Shown here: in pieces, positions 17,922 to 26,049 of the stretch
Numbering within the stretch: position 1 is the stretch's first letter
Layout: each line of letters opens with the position of its first letter
NCBI RefSeq assembly: GCF_003966145.1
Contig: NZ_RXNR01000020.1
Location: 1-64,000 of the forward strand
Source: Lysinibacillus telephonicus
GTDB lineage: Bacteria > Bacillota > Bacilli > Bacillales_A > Planococcaceae
DNA length: 64,000 nucleotides
Reading direction: 5' to 3'
The notes under the pieces: generated by a model
What the model saw: only the letters and a program-made list of their open reading frames with translations
What the model was told of the DNA's origin: nothing
The model's database searches: none
Position numbers and translations under genes: made by a program

Positions 17922-18797
17922 TTATAAATTCGTTTGAAATTGTATTTTTGCCTCTTTGCCTCGTTTTAATGAATCAATTACTTCTTTTCCATCTGGCGAC
18001 CATTGAATCATGCGGTAATAAGCATCATGGTAAAAAATAAATTTATAGCCGTTTGCAAGAGCTTCCTTCATGATTTTTTCCTTTGCAAATACACTTGTCA
18101 TTGGATAATCATCATAAGCTAGAACCCATAATGGATTTTGGTGAGCATGTGTTGGCATAATGTCAGCCATATGAAGCATAGTTTCATCGTTTTGCGATAA
18201 TTTTATAATTGCGTGACCATCACTATGCCCACCAGTATGAATCATCTCTAAGCCAGGTGCAACAACTAATGAATTTGTAAAAGTTTCCACTTGCTCTTGA
18301 ATGGGCTCCCAATTTTCCTTCCAATACGTATTTTTGGAACGGATATTAGGGCTTCTCATTTCATCCCATTCAATTTGAGTCGTATAGATTTTTGCATTCG
18401 GGAATGTCGGAACTAGTACATCTCCTTCCCAGCGAGTCAATCCTCCAGCATGATCAAAATGCAGATGCGTCATTAATACGGCATCAATATCCATTGCAGT
18501 AAGCCCAAGCTCTTCTAAGCTTTGTAATATTGTCGATTCTTCGGTTACACCGTAGTTTCTAAGTTGTTTTTCTGTTAATTTATTAAAACCGACACCACTA
18601 TCGATTAAGTAATTTTTCCCCTCATATTGAAGCAAGATCGGTTCACATGCAAGTTCTATCTGATTTTTTTCATTTACAGGATATTTGCGTGACCAAAGAG
18701 GTTTCGGCACCACCCCAAACATTGCTCCACCATCTAAAGAAGTTACACCCCCATTAAGCCATGTTAATGACATGTTGTGAAATTGAAACGTATCCAT
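17922..18797 (-). CDS. ytnP: Metallo-beta-lactamase-fold hydrolase YtnP
   Basis: 291 aa. Contains the dizinc site motif [10 protein letters not shown] (about residues 109-118), a distal HTGGHSDGH histidine cluster (about 187-195), ADIMPTHAH and a final YHDA. Family members are lactonases; B. subtilis YtnP is reported to degrade acyl-homoserine lactones and interfere with Streptomyces signalling. No signal peptide, so cytoplasmic. GGGGAGAG ribosome site. Specificity here is inferred from orthology and synteny. Confidence 0.88.
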   Translation of the reverse strand: MDTFQFHNMSLTWLNGGVTSLDGGAMFGVVPKPLWSRKYPVNEKNQIELACEPILLQYEGKNYLIDSGVGFNKLTEKQLRNYGVTEESTILQSLEELGLTAMDIDAVLMTHLHFDHAGGLTRWEGDVLVPTFPNAKIYTTQIEWDEMRSPNIRSKNTYWKENWEPIQEQVETFTNSLVVAPGLEMIHTGGHSDGHAIIKLSQNDETMLHMADIMPTHAHQNPLWVLAYDDYPMTSVFAKEKIMKEALANGYKFIFYHDAYYRMIQWSPDGKEVIDSLKRGKEAKIQFQTNL

Positions 18798-18904
18798 CCA
18801 TCTCTCCCCTTTACAACTATTTCAATTGAAATGATTCTAATCGATAGATGTTAAGCCCACTTCTTCATCTTTAAATTACACAACCGTTAACTAATCATAA
18901 TTCC

Positions 18905-19552
18905 TTATTTGGCAACGAACTGTGCTTCTAGACGATATATCGGCTGGCCCTTAGCTGAAAATTTTTCTTCATATTCCGTCATAATATTGTCTTCCGGCAT
19001 ATTTGCATGTAAATCAAGTGATACATATTTTAGCAGCATACCATATTCAGACATGCTTACAAGGGAATATTCGAAGAGGCCACGATTATCCGTTTTAAAA
19101 TGAACCTCACCATTATCGATTAAAATCGACTCATATAATTTCAAAAATCCTTCGTGCGTTAAACGACGCTTTGCATGACGTGTTTTCGGCCAAGGATCTG
19201 AGAAATTCAAGTAAACACGACTAATATCATTTTTTTGGAAATATTTATCTAAATCTGCCCCATTTACTTTTAATAATCGTAAATTTGGCGGTGTATTTGC
19301 ATCTAAAACTTTTTCTAAAGCACTTACAATGACGCTATCATATAATTCGATTCCAATATAATTAATAGTTGGATTTGCAAGCGCCATTCCCGTAACAAAT
19401 TGACCTTTCCCCGTCCCAACTTCTATATGAAGAGGATGATCATTTCCAAATACTTCTTTCCAATTCCCTTTATATTGCTCTGGGCTTGGAATAATAATTT
19501 CTGGATGACTATTTATGAATTCCTCTGCCCATGGTTTATTTCTTAATCTCAC
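18905..19552 (-). CDS. trmB: tRNA (guanine-N7-)-methyltransferase
   Basis: 215 aa. SAM-dependent enzyme making m7G46 in tRNA. Class I methyltransferase core with [10 protein letters not shown] (SAM loop, about 44-53), YIGIE, and the TrmB signature [17 protein letters not shown] (about 115-131), then [11 protein letters not shown] put the start at GTG 19552: ATGAGG is 9 nt upstream, and the protein then begins [12 protein letters not shown], aligning with the B. subtilis start MRMRHKPW. The frame is open further upstream to 19603. Confidence 0.93.
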   Translation of the reverse strand: MRLRNKPWAEEFINSHPEIIIPSPEQYKGNWKEVFGNDHPLHIEVGTGKGQFVTGMALANPTINYIGIELYDSVIVSALEKVLDANTPPNLRLLKVNGADLDKYFQKNDISRVYLNFSDPWPKTRHAKRRLTHEGFLKLYESILIDNGEVHFKTDNRGLFEYSLVSMSEYGMLLKYVSLDLHANMPEDNIMTEYEEKFSAKGQPIYRLEAQFVAK

Positions 19553-19679
19553 TTCATTTATCCTCATTTCTAGTTGTACATCAATTACACCTTTGCTCTT
19601 CACCCACCTAATATAATTGCTGAATGAAGAGAAATTCCATTTTATTATAACTTATATTTCTTATAATTTCATATTTTCG

Positions 19680-20625
19680 CTATTTTACATCGGCTAGTTT
19701 CAAACTATTCAAACTTACAGTATAAGTAATTTCCGACTCTTTCTTTGTAGTTCCTATTAATTCTCCATCTGCGTGGCACGGCAATTCCTTATCTACACTT
19801 AAAATGAACTTGCTGCTGCTTATTTGAACAACTTCCTTTAATCGTGTATGCGCACCGAAAAAAACAGTTATAAAGAGCAGTAATAGTTTAAATCTTGAGA
19901 GATTATAGACAATTGTTAACTCTATTAGTCCATCTTTTGAACAAGAATTTGGGGATATTTTCATGCCACCTCCAAAGTAAGGCTGATTTGAAACTGTTGC
20001 AAACCATACTTTTTCGTATGTATACTGTTGTCCGTCTTGTTGAATAGTTAATTTAAATAATTTATAGGTAAATAAGCAATATAGAACAAAATATATATAG
20101 CTGAGCTGCCCAAGACCTATTTTATTTAATCTTTTCTTTATTTTTGAATTATTTGTTTTATAAGCTATATATGCATCAAAGCCGATTCCAGTATTATTCA
20201 CAAAATACTTTTTTTAGATTTTCTTTATTCAGCTTTACTATACCGCAGTCCTTCTCTTGAAAAGCTCTCCCACTGTGCATCATAAAGTCATCAATTTGGC
20301 GTGCTGTTTGGAAAGAAGCATAGCCTCTTGAAAAATCATTTCCCGATCCAGCACAAACAGCACCAACTAAGACATTACTATACCCTATAACACCATTTAC
20401 CACTTCATGAATAGTCCCGTCTCCGCCAATTGCTATGATTAAAGCTGTCTGATTAGAAGCTAATGCCTTTTCACAAAAATGTTCTGCAAGCTTACTTGCA
20501 TGTCCCTCATATCTCGTAAAAGTAAAATTGAAGGAAGGTGTAGTTAATTCTTTCCTTAATTGCTGCCAAACTTTCTTCCCTTTCCCACTTCCTGCAAATT
20601 CATTAATAATAAAATATAGCTTCAC
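19680..20625 (-). pseudogene. ytlR: Frameshifted diacylglycerol/lipid kinase-family gene (YtlR-like)
   Basis: Two abutting reading frames together make one DAGK-catalytic-domain protein. The 5' part (20194-20625, GTG start) has INEFAGSGKG and the IGGDGTIHEVVNG nucleotide-binding signature; the 3' part (19680-20201) begins at NNTGIGFDAYIAYK and holds the rest through DGELIG. The break lies at 20200-20215, where a run of seven As and a TTTT run on the coding strand occur close together. Removing one base restores KK-x-F-V-NNTG. Either a real mutation, a sequencing slip, or slippage at the homopolymer. Family enzymes phosphorylate diacylglycerol or related lipids. Confidence 0.85.
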
Positions 20626-20627
20626 GC

Positions 20628-21623
20628 TTACTTTTCCTCTTGTTGCTCAGCATTCCAAATATCTCGGTTAAATGAGGTAGTTTGGACGGATTGCAAAATC
20701 GTTTGAGCTGCATGCATTTGCATACGTTTCATAGGGGAAGTTGACCGTTTCATTTGCAGCATCCATTTTGGGTACTCACGTTTATCCACAAACTGTACAT
20801 TATAGATTGAGCCAGGATAATCAAAATAGCCATTTCTTGATAGTAGTACTTTTCGAATAGGCATTTCAACATCATTATTGATAAACAGCTGCGAAATTAT
20901 TGATTCCATCCTGTTAAGTTGAATAATTGGATTTAGCACTTTTTTATCGATTTTCCCTACTTTTTTTGTCCAAAAACGATCACTGTTTCCAACAAAAACA
21001 GCTGAATTTTCTTCTTCAACAACTGTTATACAAATACATTCTGTCGGTGTTAATAATATAATATCTAATTCAACCGGTGCTTTTTTTACTTTCACAATAG
21101 GGTAATAAAATACTAAATAACTATCTGGAAAGCGTTGAAGCAAGCTTCTTAGCATAGTATCCCGCATAAATCTCGGATCAACATAGGATTTTTCACGTAA
21201 TGTCGAGCTTGCCCATTTTATTTGAAAATGAAAAAATTGATCAAAAAACATTCTTTTTAATTCTTCCAACGTACTAGGATAATACACTATTTTTGGCTCA
21301 AAGAATAATGTAGTCTCTTCTTCTTGAATTTCATCTTCTTGATTAATTAACTCATTCGAAACATCAACTTTTTCGATATCTTCCTCTTCCAGTTCTTGTT
21401 TTTTGAACTTAAATTTTTTTAACAGGGAAATACGTCTTTTTGGTTCTTGAATTTCCTCCTGATTATCAATATGTTCCCACTCAGGAATTTCTTCTCCCGA
21501 TAACCATTGATGCTTCACTCTCTCCCACTGGCTTTTCTTTAAACGTACAAACTGAGTTGGATACCTAGTTAAATTCATTTGATATCTTGAAATATAATCT
21601 TGAAGCTTTACTAATTGAGCCAA
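20628..21623 (-). CDS. NERD-like domain protein with degenerate active site
   Basis: 331 aa. N-terminal about 110 residues are charged, with a lysine-rich then glutamate-rich segment (about 60-105). Residues about 110-320 resemble the NERD (nuclease-related) fold: ELDIILLTPTECICITVVEE (about 185-204) aligns with the usual E-D...TP-G-V-V.IEVK pattern, but the catalytic ExK is replaced by VVEE. No signal peptide. Only 2 nt separate it from the lipid-kinase gene, so they form one operon. Probably non-catalytic; function unknown. Confidence 0.7.
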   Translation of the reverse strand: MAQLVKLQDYISRYQMNLTRYPTQFVRLKKSQWERVKHQWLSGEEIPEWEHIDNQEEIQEPKRRISLLKKFKFKKQELEEEDIEKVDVSNELINQEDEIQEEETTLFFEPKIVYYPSTLEELKRMFFDQFFHFQIKWASSTLREKSYVDPRFMRDTMLRSLLQRFPDSYLVFYYPIVKVKKAPVELDIILLTPTECICITVVEEENSAVFVGNSDRFWTKKVGKIDKKVLNPIIQLNRMESIISQLFINNDVEMPIRKVLLSRNGYFDYPGSIYNVQFVDKREYPKWMLQMKRSTSPMKRMQMHAAQTILQSVQTTSFNRDIWNAEQQEEK

Positions 21624-21966
21624 TTAAAACACTCCTATCTAATCTATAGCCGATGGTTCAATTTTACATGAGGGAAAGAAAAAAAAATAGGGGCTAACCT
21701 GCATCTCAATATGACTATCAACAGAAGTTCAGACTGTCGACATTCGCTTTTTATACTTATGTTGTACCTAACACTGCTATCTTTGCAGATAAACTTCTGA
21801 CAAGTGTTTGCTAGATCGTCAGAACAGCTGCTTTTAAAAGGTCATAAATAGAAAAAGGAGTGTAGTCAAAAGTGAACTGTACTCTTAAAGTCAGTTTAAA
21901 CTTTGCCTACACTCCTAATTTTTCTATCATTTAATGAAACTATGTTATTCTAAAAAAGTTTCTTTC
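21624..21966. other. Intergenic region NERD gene - dat
   Basis: 343 nt. The right part holds the long dat terminator hairpin (21856-21916). The left about 200 nt contain the upstream region of the NERD-like gene, with an A-rich stretch near 21678 and scattered short inverted repeats (for example AGAAGTT at 21725 and AACTTCT at 21804), but no gene I can support. Confidence 0.5.
21856..21916 (-). terminator. Long terminator hairpin of pepV-dat
   Basis: Outer stem of 10 perfect bp (21856-21865 with 21907-21916), continuing imperfectly inward, total 61 nt, followed on the minus strand by a TTTTT tract. It lies 50 nt past the dat stop. Confidence 0.75.
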
Positions 21967-22824
21967 TTATTTATTAGAATGTAATGGCTGTGGAATTTTT
22001 GTTGTAAATTGTTCTTGTAATTTACGAGTCCATTCGCCAATAACGCTACCGTTAATTTTCACTCCATCCACTTCTACTACTGGTGTAATTTCAGAAGTTG
22101 TTGAAGAAACAAATAATTCATCCATATTCAATGCTTGTTCTGTCGTAAATGCTTCTTCTTTAATAGGTAGGCCAATTTCCTTCGCACAAGTTAAAATAAC
22201 ACCACGTGTAATTCCGCTCAAAATTAAATTGTTAGCAGGATGAGTATATAGCACCCCATCTTTAATGCCAAAGACATTTGTCGAAGAACCTTCAGTAATT
22301 GTTCCATCACGATGTAAAATTGCTTCATAGCAGCCTTTATCATGTGCTTCTTGTTTAGCTAAAACAGCACCTAATAAGTTTAATGATTTTATATCGCAGC
22401 GCAGCCAACGAATATCTTCAAGTATTGTTGCTTTCACACCATTTTGCATATTTTCTACTGAACGAGGCGCTTCTTTTACATTTCCAGTTAGTACTGGCAA
22501 TACATCATCACCTGGGAACAAATGATTACGTGGAGAAGTACCTCGTGTAATTTGGAAATAAAGATTTCCTGTATTTAAATTATTTGCTTCTATTAATTCA
22601 TGAAGTAGTTTAATTAATTTATCTTTTGTATAAGGAATAGTGATTTTAATTTTATCAGCACTCAAATAAAAACGATCAATATGTTCTTGTGCTGTAAACA
22701 TTTCGCCATTGTATACTTTGATTACTTCATAAACGCCGTCGCCGAATTGATATCCACGGTCTTCCTTATCAATAATAACCTCATCATCATTCACAATCTT
22801 ATCATTCCATAATGTATAACCCAC
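21967..22824 (-). CDS. dat: D-amino-acid aminotransferase
   Basis: About 285 aa PLP enzyme (fold type IV) that makes D-glutamate/D-alanine from 2-oxo acids for the cell wall. Visible: DRGYQFGDGVYEV near the N-terminus, RGTSPRNH, the PLP lysine in CDIKSLNLLGAV, EGSSTNVFG and SSTTSEITPV. It closely resembles, from memory, the characterised enzyme of thermophilic Bacillus sp. YM-1, which starts MGYTLWND. I therefore place the start at GTG 22824 (reads MGYTLWNDKIV) rather than the ATG at 22854, which would overlap pepV. It is the second gene after pepV, with 19 nt between them. Confidence 0.93.
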   Translation of the reverse strand: MGYTLWNDKIVNDDEVIIDKEDRGYQFGDGVYEVIKVYNGEMFTAQEHIDRFYLSADKIKITIPYTKDKLIKLLHELIEANNLNTGNLYFQITRGTSPRNHLFPGDDVLPVLTGNVKEAPRSVENMQNGVKATILEDIRWLRCDIKSLNLLGAVLAKQEAHDKGCYEAILHRDGTITEGSSTNVFGIKDGVLYTHPANNLILSGITRGVILTCAKEIGLPIKEEAFTTEQALNMDELFVSSTTSEITPVVEVDGVKINGSVIGEWTRKLQEQFTTKIPQPLHSNK

Positions 22825-22843
22825 TTTTCCCACGTCCTTCTTA

Positions 22844-24238
22844 TTATTTTTCACTAGCTAGTTCTACAATTGCTTCAGCATAAATAGCAGCTGCTTTAAT
22901 TAAATTTTCAATGACAACAAATTCATCTGCTTGATGCGCAACATCAGGTTCACCAGGGAATAACATACCAAATGCAACCCCTTTTTCCATTGTACGTGCA
23001 TACGTCCCACCACCAGTAGATAGCGGCTTTGATAAGTCGCCAGTATGCTTTCGATATACCTTTAGTAATGTTTGAACGAGCATTTCTTCTTCAGCAACAT
23101 AATGCGGAGCTGAGTTTGATACAACATCAAGTGCAAATCCATAAGAGGATAAGAGATCACCTGCTTCTGTAATTTTTTGCTCAAATGGATATGAAACTGA
23201 ATAACGCATACTAACTTGAATACGTCCGCCATGTTCATTATGAAACAGAACGATACCTGGGTTTAAGGTTGTTTGACCTGACATTTCATCAGCAAAATTT
23301 AACTTTAAATTTGTCCCATAATGATCGTTGTCGAAAGCATTTACCATAAATGATACAAACTGCTTACTTGCATTCGTAGTTATAAATCCTTGTAAAAATC
23401 TTGAAAGCAATACTGCTGCATTTTTACCTTTTTCTGGTTCCAATGCATGTGCTGACTTTCCTTTAATAGTTATTATATATCTATTTTCCTCTTTCGTTAA
23501 AGTACCTTCCGTCATATTTTTTTCTAAAAATTTCTGAAATTCTGATTCAATTTCATTTGGTAAGTTTTGAACAATAGCCTTTGCAAAGTCCGGCACCATA
23601 TTTGTACGATGACCAGATTGAAAAGCAACTAATTCCTCATCTTTACTTATTGGACCCTGCTGTGAAAAATCAAGCACCGCGATTCCTTTTTCAGCATTAA
23701 TCATCGGAAAATCTGCATCTGGAGCAAAACCAATAGCAGGCATCTCTTCTTTTTCAAAATAACGCTCTACACAGCGAAAGCCGCTTTCTTCATCTGTTCC
23801 TATAATCATTCGAACACGTTTGGTTAATTTGACCCCCGCATCCTTCACCATTTTCATCGCCAGCCAGGCTGCCATCGTCGGTCCTTTATCATCTATTGCA
23901 CCACGACCATAAATTTTCCCATCTGCAATTTCACCTTTAAAGGGTGGATATGTCCATGAATCCCCAGCTGGAACAACATCTACATGACATAAAATTCCCA
24001 GTATATCTTGTCCTTCTCCCATTTCGATATGGCCAGCAATATTGTCTACATTTTTTGTAATAAATCCTTGCTGTTCCCCTTTTTGAAGCATAAATTGCAA
24101 TGCCTTTAACGGACCTTGACCAAAAGGCGCTGACTCAGTAGCTCCATCCTCATCAAGAACACTTTCAATTTGAATTAAATGTTGTAATTCTAAAATTAAC
24201 TCATCTTTTCTAGATTGCGCGATTGTAAACCAATCCAT
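22844..24238 (-). CDS. pepV: Xaa-His dipeptidase PepV (M20 family)
   Basis: 464 aa zinc dipeptidase. Metal and catalytic motifs in order: ILCHVDVVPAG (His/Asp), GRGAIDDKGP (bridging Asp), GTDEESGFRC (general base and metal Glu), FAPDADFP, and a C-terminal TGGGTYAR ... HQADEF metal His. The insertion between the halves matches the monomeric PepV type. ATG 24238 has GAGGTGG upstream; five earlier codons are unlikely. It forms an operon with dat, a frequent Bacillales pairing. Confidence 0.92.
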   Translation of the reverse strand: MDWFTIAQSRKDELILELQHLIQIESVLDEDGATESAPFGQGPLKALQFMLQKGEQQGFITKNVDNIAGHIEMGEGQDILGILCHVDVVPAGDSWTYPPFKGEIADGKIYGRGAIDDKGPTMAAWLAMKMVKDAGVKLTKRVRMIIGTDEESGFRCVERYFEKEEMPAIGFAPDADFPMINAEKGIAVLDFSQQGPISKDEELVAFQSGHRTNMVPDFAKAIVQNLPNEIESEFQKFLEKNMTEGTLTKEENRYIITIKGKSAHALEPEKGKNAAVLLSRFLQGFITTNASKQFVSFMVNAFDNDHYGTNLKLNFADEMSGQTTLNPGIVLFHNEHGGRIQVSMRYSVSYPFEQKITEAGDLLSSYGFALDVVSNSAPHYVAEEEMLVQTLLKVYRKHTGDLSKPLSTGGGTYARTMEKGVAFGMLFPGEPDVAHQADEFVVIENLIKAAAIYAEAIVELASEK

Positions 24239-24556
24239 TTTATACCACCTCAAATTGTAATTACGATTATTTTACTCTTAATAAAATAAAGTACAAGCAC
24301 ATTTGACATAATCTAATACTATTTTTCGTATTATCACATTACAAACATTTAAAAATTATATTAATTAATTGAGAATTATGGAAAAATTAATAGTTTGCTG
24401 ATATAATGGCGTTGTCATAGTTATTTACTTGACAAAAAAATTTAAAAAAGGGGATGTCTAAGGCAGAAATATAATACGCCTATGTGCACCTCTGCACTAA
24501 TTGTCGTCCGCTAGTCTTTGCCATGAGAATTAAGATCGAAGGAGTGGTTCATAATT
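24239..24556. other. ytzE leader region with extended -10 promoter and GC-rich segment
   Basis: 318 nt between the divergent pepV and ytzE genes. On the plus strand TGATATAAT (24399-24407) is a perfect extended -10 element, giving a 5' leader of about 140 nt. Positions about 24452-24540 are GC-richer than the surroundings and contain a small GTGCA/TGCAC hairpin (24483-24496) plus very short frames (MSKAEI, MCTSALIVVR). It could be a structured leader or small RNA; I cannot assign a known riboswitch class. Confidence 0.5.
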
Positions 24557-24778
24557 ATGAAACCAACTACTGACAGAATGCTTAATCGTATTAAAGACGT
24601 GTATATGTTTATCCTTGATAAAGGGACGGTGTCTACACAGGATTTAGTCGAAGAGTTCAACATCACTCCTCGCACCATTCAAAGAGATTTGAATGTGTTA
24701 GCCTTTAATGACTTGGTTGTTAGCCCAAGCCGAGGCAAATGGACAACGACGAAGAAAAAAGTAAAATTAACATCTTAG
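24557..24778 (+). CDS. ytzE: DeoR-type helix-turn-helix protein YtzE
   Basis: 73 aa, essentially a single DeoR-family winged helix-turn-helix (STQDLVEEFNITPRTIQRDLNVL, about residues 25-48) ending in a basic tail GRGKWTTTKKKVK-like. Length and sequence match B. subtilis YtzE. No sensor domain, so it may bind DNA constitutively or need a partner. AAGGAGTGG ribosome site about 11-12 nt upstream, somewhat far. Own promoter and strong terminator. The adjacent TTTACG array (25012-25217) makes autoregulation or array binding an open possibility. Confidence 0.88.
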   Translation: MKPTTDRMLNRIKDVYMFILDKGTVSTQDLVEEFNITPRTIQRDLNVLAFNDLVVSPSRGKWTTTKKKVKLTS

Positions 24779-24914
24779 ATATAAAGGCAATAAGCGCATT
24801 TTTGCCAATAATTTATTGAAATATATTTCCCTAAAAATACGACTTGCAGCTTTCATTTTTAAGTTGCTATAGGCAAGCGTTAATTGCTAGACATAGAAAG
24901 TATTAAATCAACAG

Positions 24915-24948
24915 AGAATGACCTGTCGTCGTGGTCATTCTTTTTTTT
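24915..24948 (+). terminator. Strong terminator after ytzE
   Basis: 9-bp perfect stem (24915-24923 with 24933-24941) followed by eight Ts, about 135 nt past the ytzE stop. Confidence 0.85.
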
Positions 24949-25011
24949 GCGTTTATCTGGATCTTTATATTATTATCGCAAAGTTAATTTTTCAAAGTGC
25001 TTTTCACAAAA

Positions 25012-25217
25012 TTTACGCGAGTTTACTAACCTTTTACGCGATTCCCTTTCTTATTCACGTAATTTTTTTATTATTTACGTACTTTCACTACTTTTTACAC
25101 ACTAACTAATAATTACGTGGATTCGACTATTTTTACGAATTTTACAGAAAGATTTACGCACTTCAGAATATTTTTACGTGGAATTCCATGTTTTTTTCAC
25201 CCTTTAAAATATTTACG
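25012..25217. repeat. Periodic TTTACG direct-repeat array, about 20-bp spacing
   Basis: Ten to eleven copies of TTTACG(C/T) or one-base variants with the A of ACG at 25015, 25036, 25057, 25077, 25097, 25115, 25135, 25156, 25176, (25199) and 25215. Intervals are 18-21 bp, mean close to 20, apart from one weak site. Bases between copies are AT-rich and much less conserved. The array lies between the ytzE terminator and the ytzG terminator in a 538-nt gene-free stretch (24779-25316). All copies are in the same orientation. No protein-coding frame explains it. Confidence 0.8.
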
Positions 25218-25269
25218 CAGTTCTATATTTTATCAGTATTGCCTCAAATTCACTTAATAAGTCTAATTA

Positions 25270-25314
25270 AAAAATACCTTAAAAGAGATTGACTCACTCT
25301 TTTAAGGTATTTTT
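25270..25314. terminator. Strong terminator of ytgP-ytzG
   Basis: 18-bp perfect stem (25270-25287 with 25297-25314) with A/T-run ends, just past the ytzG stop. Suited to terminate in both directions. Confidence 0.9.
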
Positions 25315-25316
25315 GA

Positions 25317-26033
25317 TTACTGATTAATATTTTTTGATGCAGCCAGTTCTTCCTCAGTTAGTTCACGGTAATCCCCAAGCTCTAATGTTTCATCTAGTTT
25401 CAAGCTTCCCATCGACAGACGTTTTAAATAGACTACTTTCTTATCAACCGCTTCAAACATCCGTTTGACTTGATGAAACTTTCCTTCGCGGATTGTTAAT
25501 TCAATTTCGGAAACAGTATCCGACTTTAAAATAACAAGTTCGCCAGGCTTGGTTTTATAACCATCATCAAGAACTACTCCATTCTTAAATGCTTCAATAT
25601 CTGCTTCCGTTACTACCCCATCAATTCTTGCATAGTAAGTTTTAGGCACATGTTTTTTAGGTGATAATAAGTTATGAGATAACTGTCCATCATTTGTAAT
25701 GAGAAGCAACCCTTCAGTATCTTTGTCTAAACGTCCAACAGGAAAAGGTTTGAAATGTTGTGCTAATGGATCCAATAAATCAATTACCGTTTTATCATGC
25801 AAATCTTCTGTTGCAGAAATAACACCGGGTGGTTTATTCATCATTAAATAAATAAATTCTGTATAGTGCACCCGTTCACCAAAAACACTTACATGTTGTA
25901 CTTCAGGTTTTACATGCATTGCAGCATCCTTTACAACAATTCCGTCAACAGTTACAGCTTTTTGCTTTAACAGCAGTTTTACTTCTTTTCTACTTCCATA
26001 CCCCATATTCCCTAACAATTTATCTAAACGCAC
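25317..26033 (-). CDS. ytzG: RsuA-family rRNA pseudouridine synthase
   Basis: 238 aa. N-terminal S4 RNA-binding domain (MRLDKLLGNMGYGSRKEVKLLL, about 1-60) and the RsuA/RluB/E/F catalytic domain with GRLDKDTEGLLL (catalytic Asp near residue 104) and KFHQVKRMFEA near the C-terminus. Converts a uridine in small-subunit rRNA to pseudouridine (E. coli RsuA acts at 516). GTG start; GGAGG lies 12 nt upstream, a little far. It follows the ytgP gene by 16 nt, so it is second in that operon. Confidence 0.9.
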   Translation of the reverse strand: MRLDKLLGNMGYGSRKEVKLLLKQKAVTVDGIVVKDAAMHVKPEVQHVSVFGERVHYTEFIYLMMNKPPGVISATEDLHDKTVIDLLDPLAQHFKPFPVGRLDKDTEGLLLITNDGQLSHNLLSPKKHVPKTYYARIDGVVTEADIEAFKNGVVLDDGYKTKPGELVILKSDTVSEIELTIREGKFHQVKRMFEAVDKKVVYLKRLSMGSLKLDETLELGDYRELTEEELAASKNINQ

Positions 26034-26049
26034 TTAAAGTTGATTCCTC

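Noticed and set aside
20194-20220. Programmed -1 frameshift at A AAA AAA in the lipid-kinase gene
   Set aside because: The second half is in the +1 frame; a -1 shift at the A7 run meets a stop after three codons. Slippage or mutation fits better.
25012-25217. CRISPR array
   Set aside because: The conserved part is only 6-7 bp with 20-bp period, spacers are AT-rich and not unique-length protospacer-like, and there are no cas genes.
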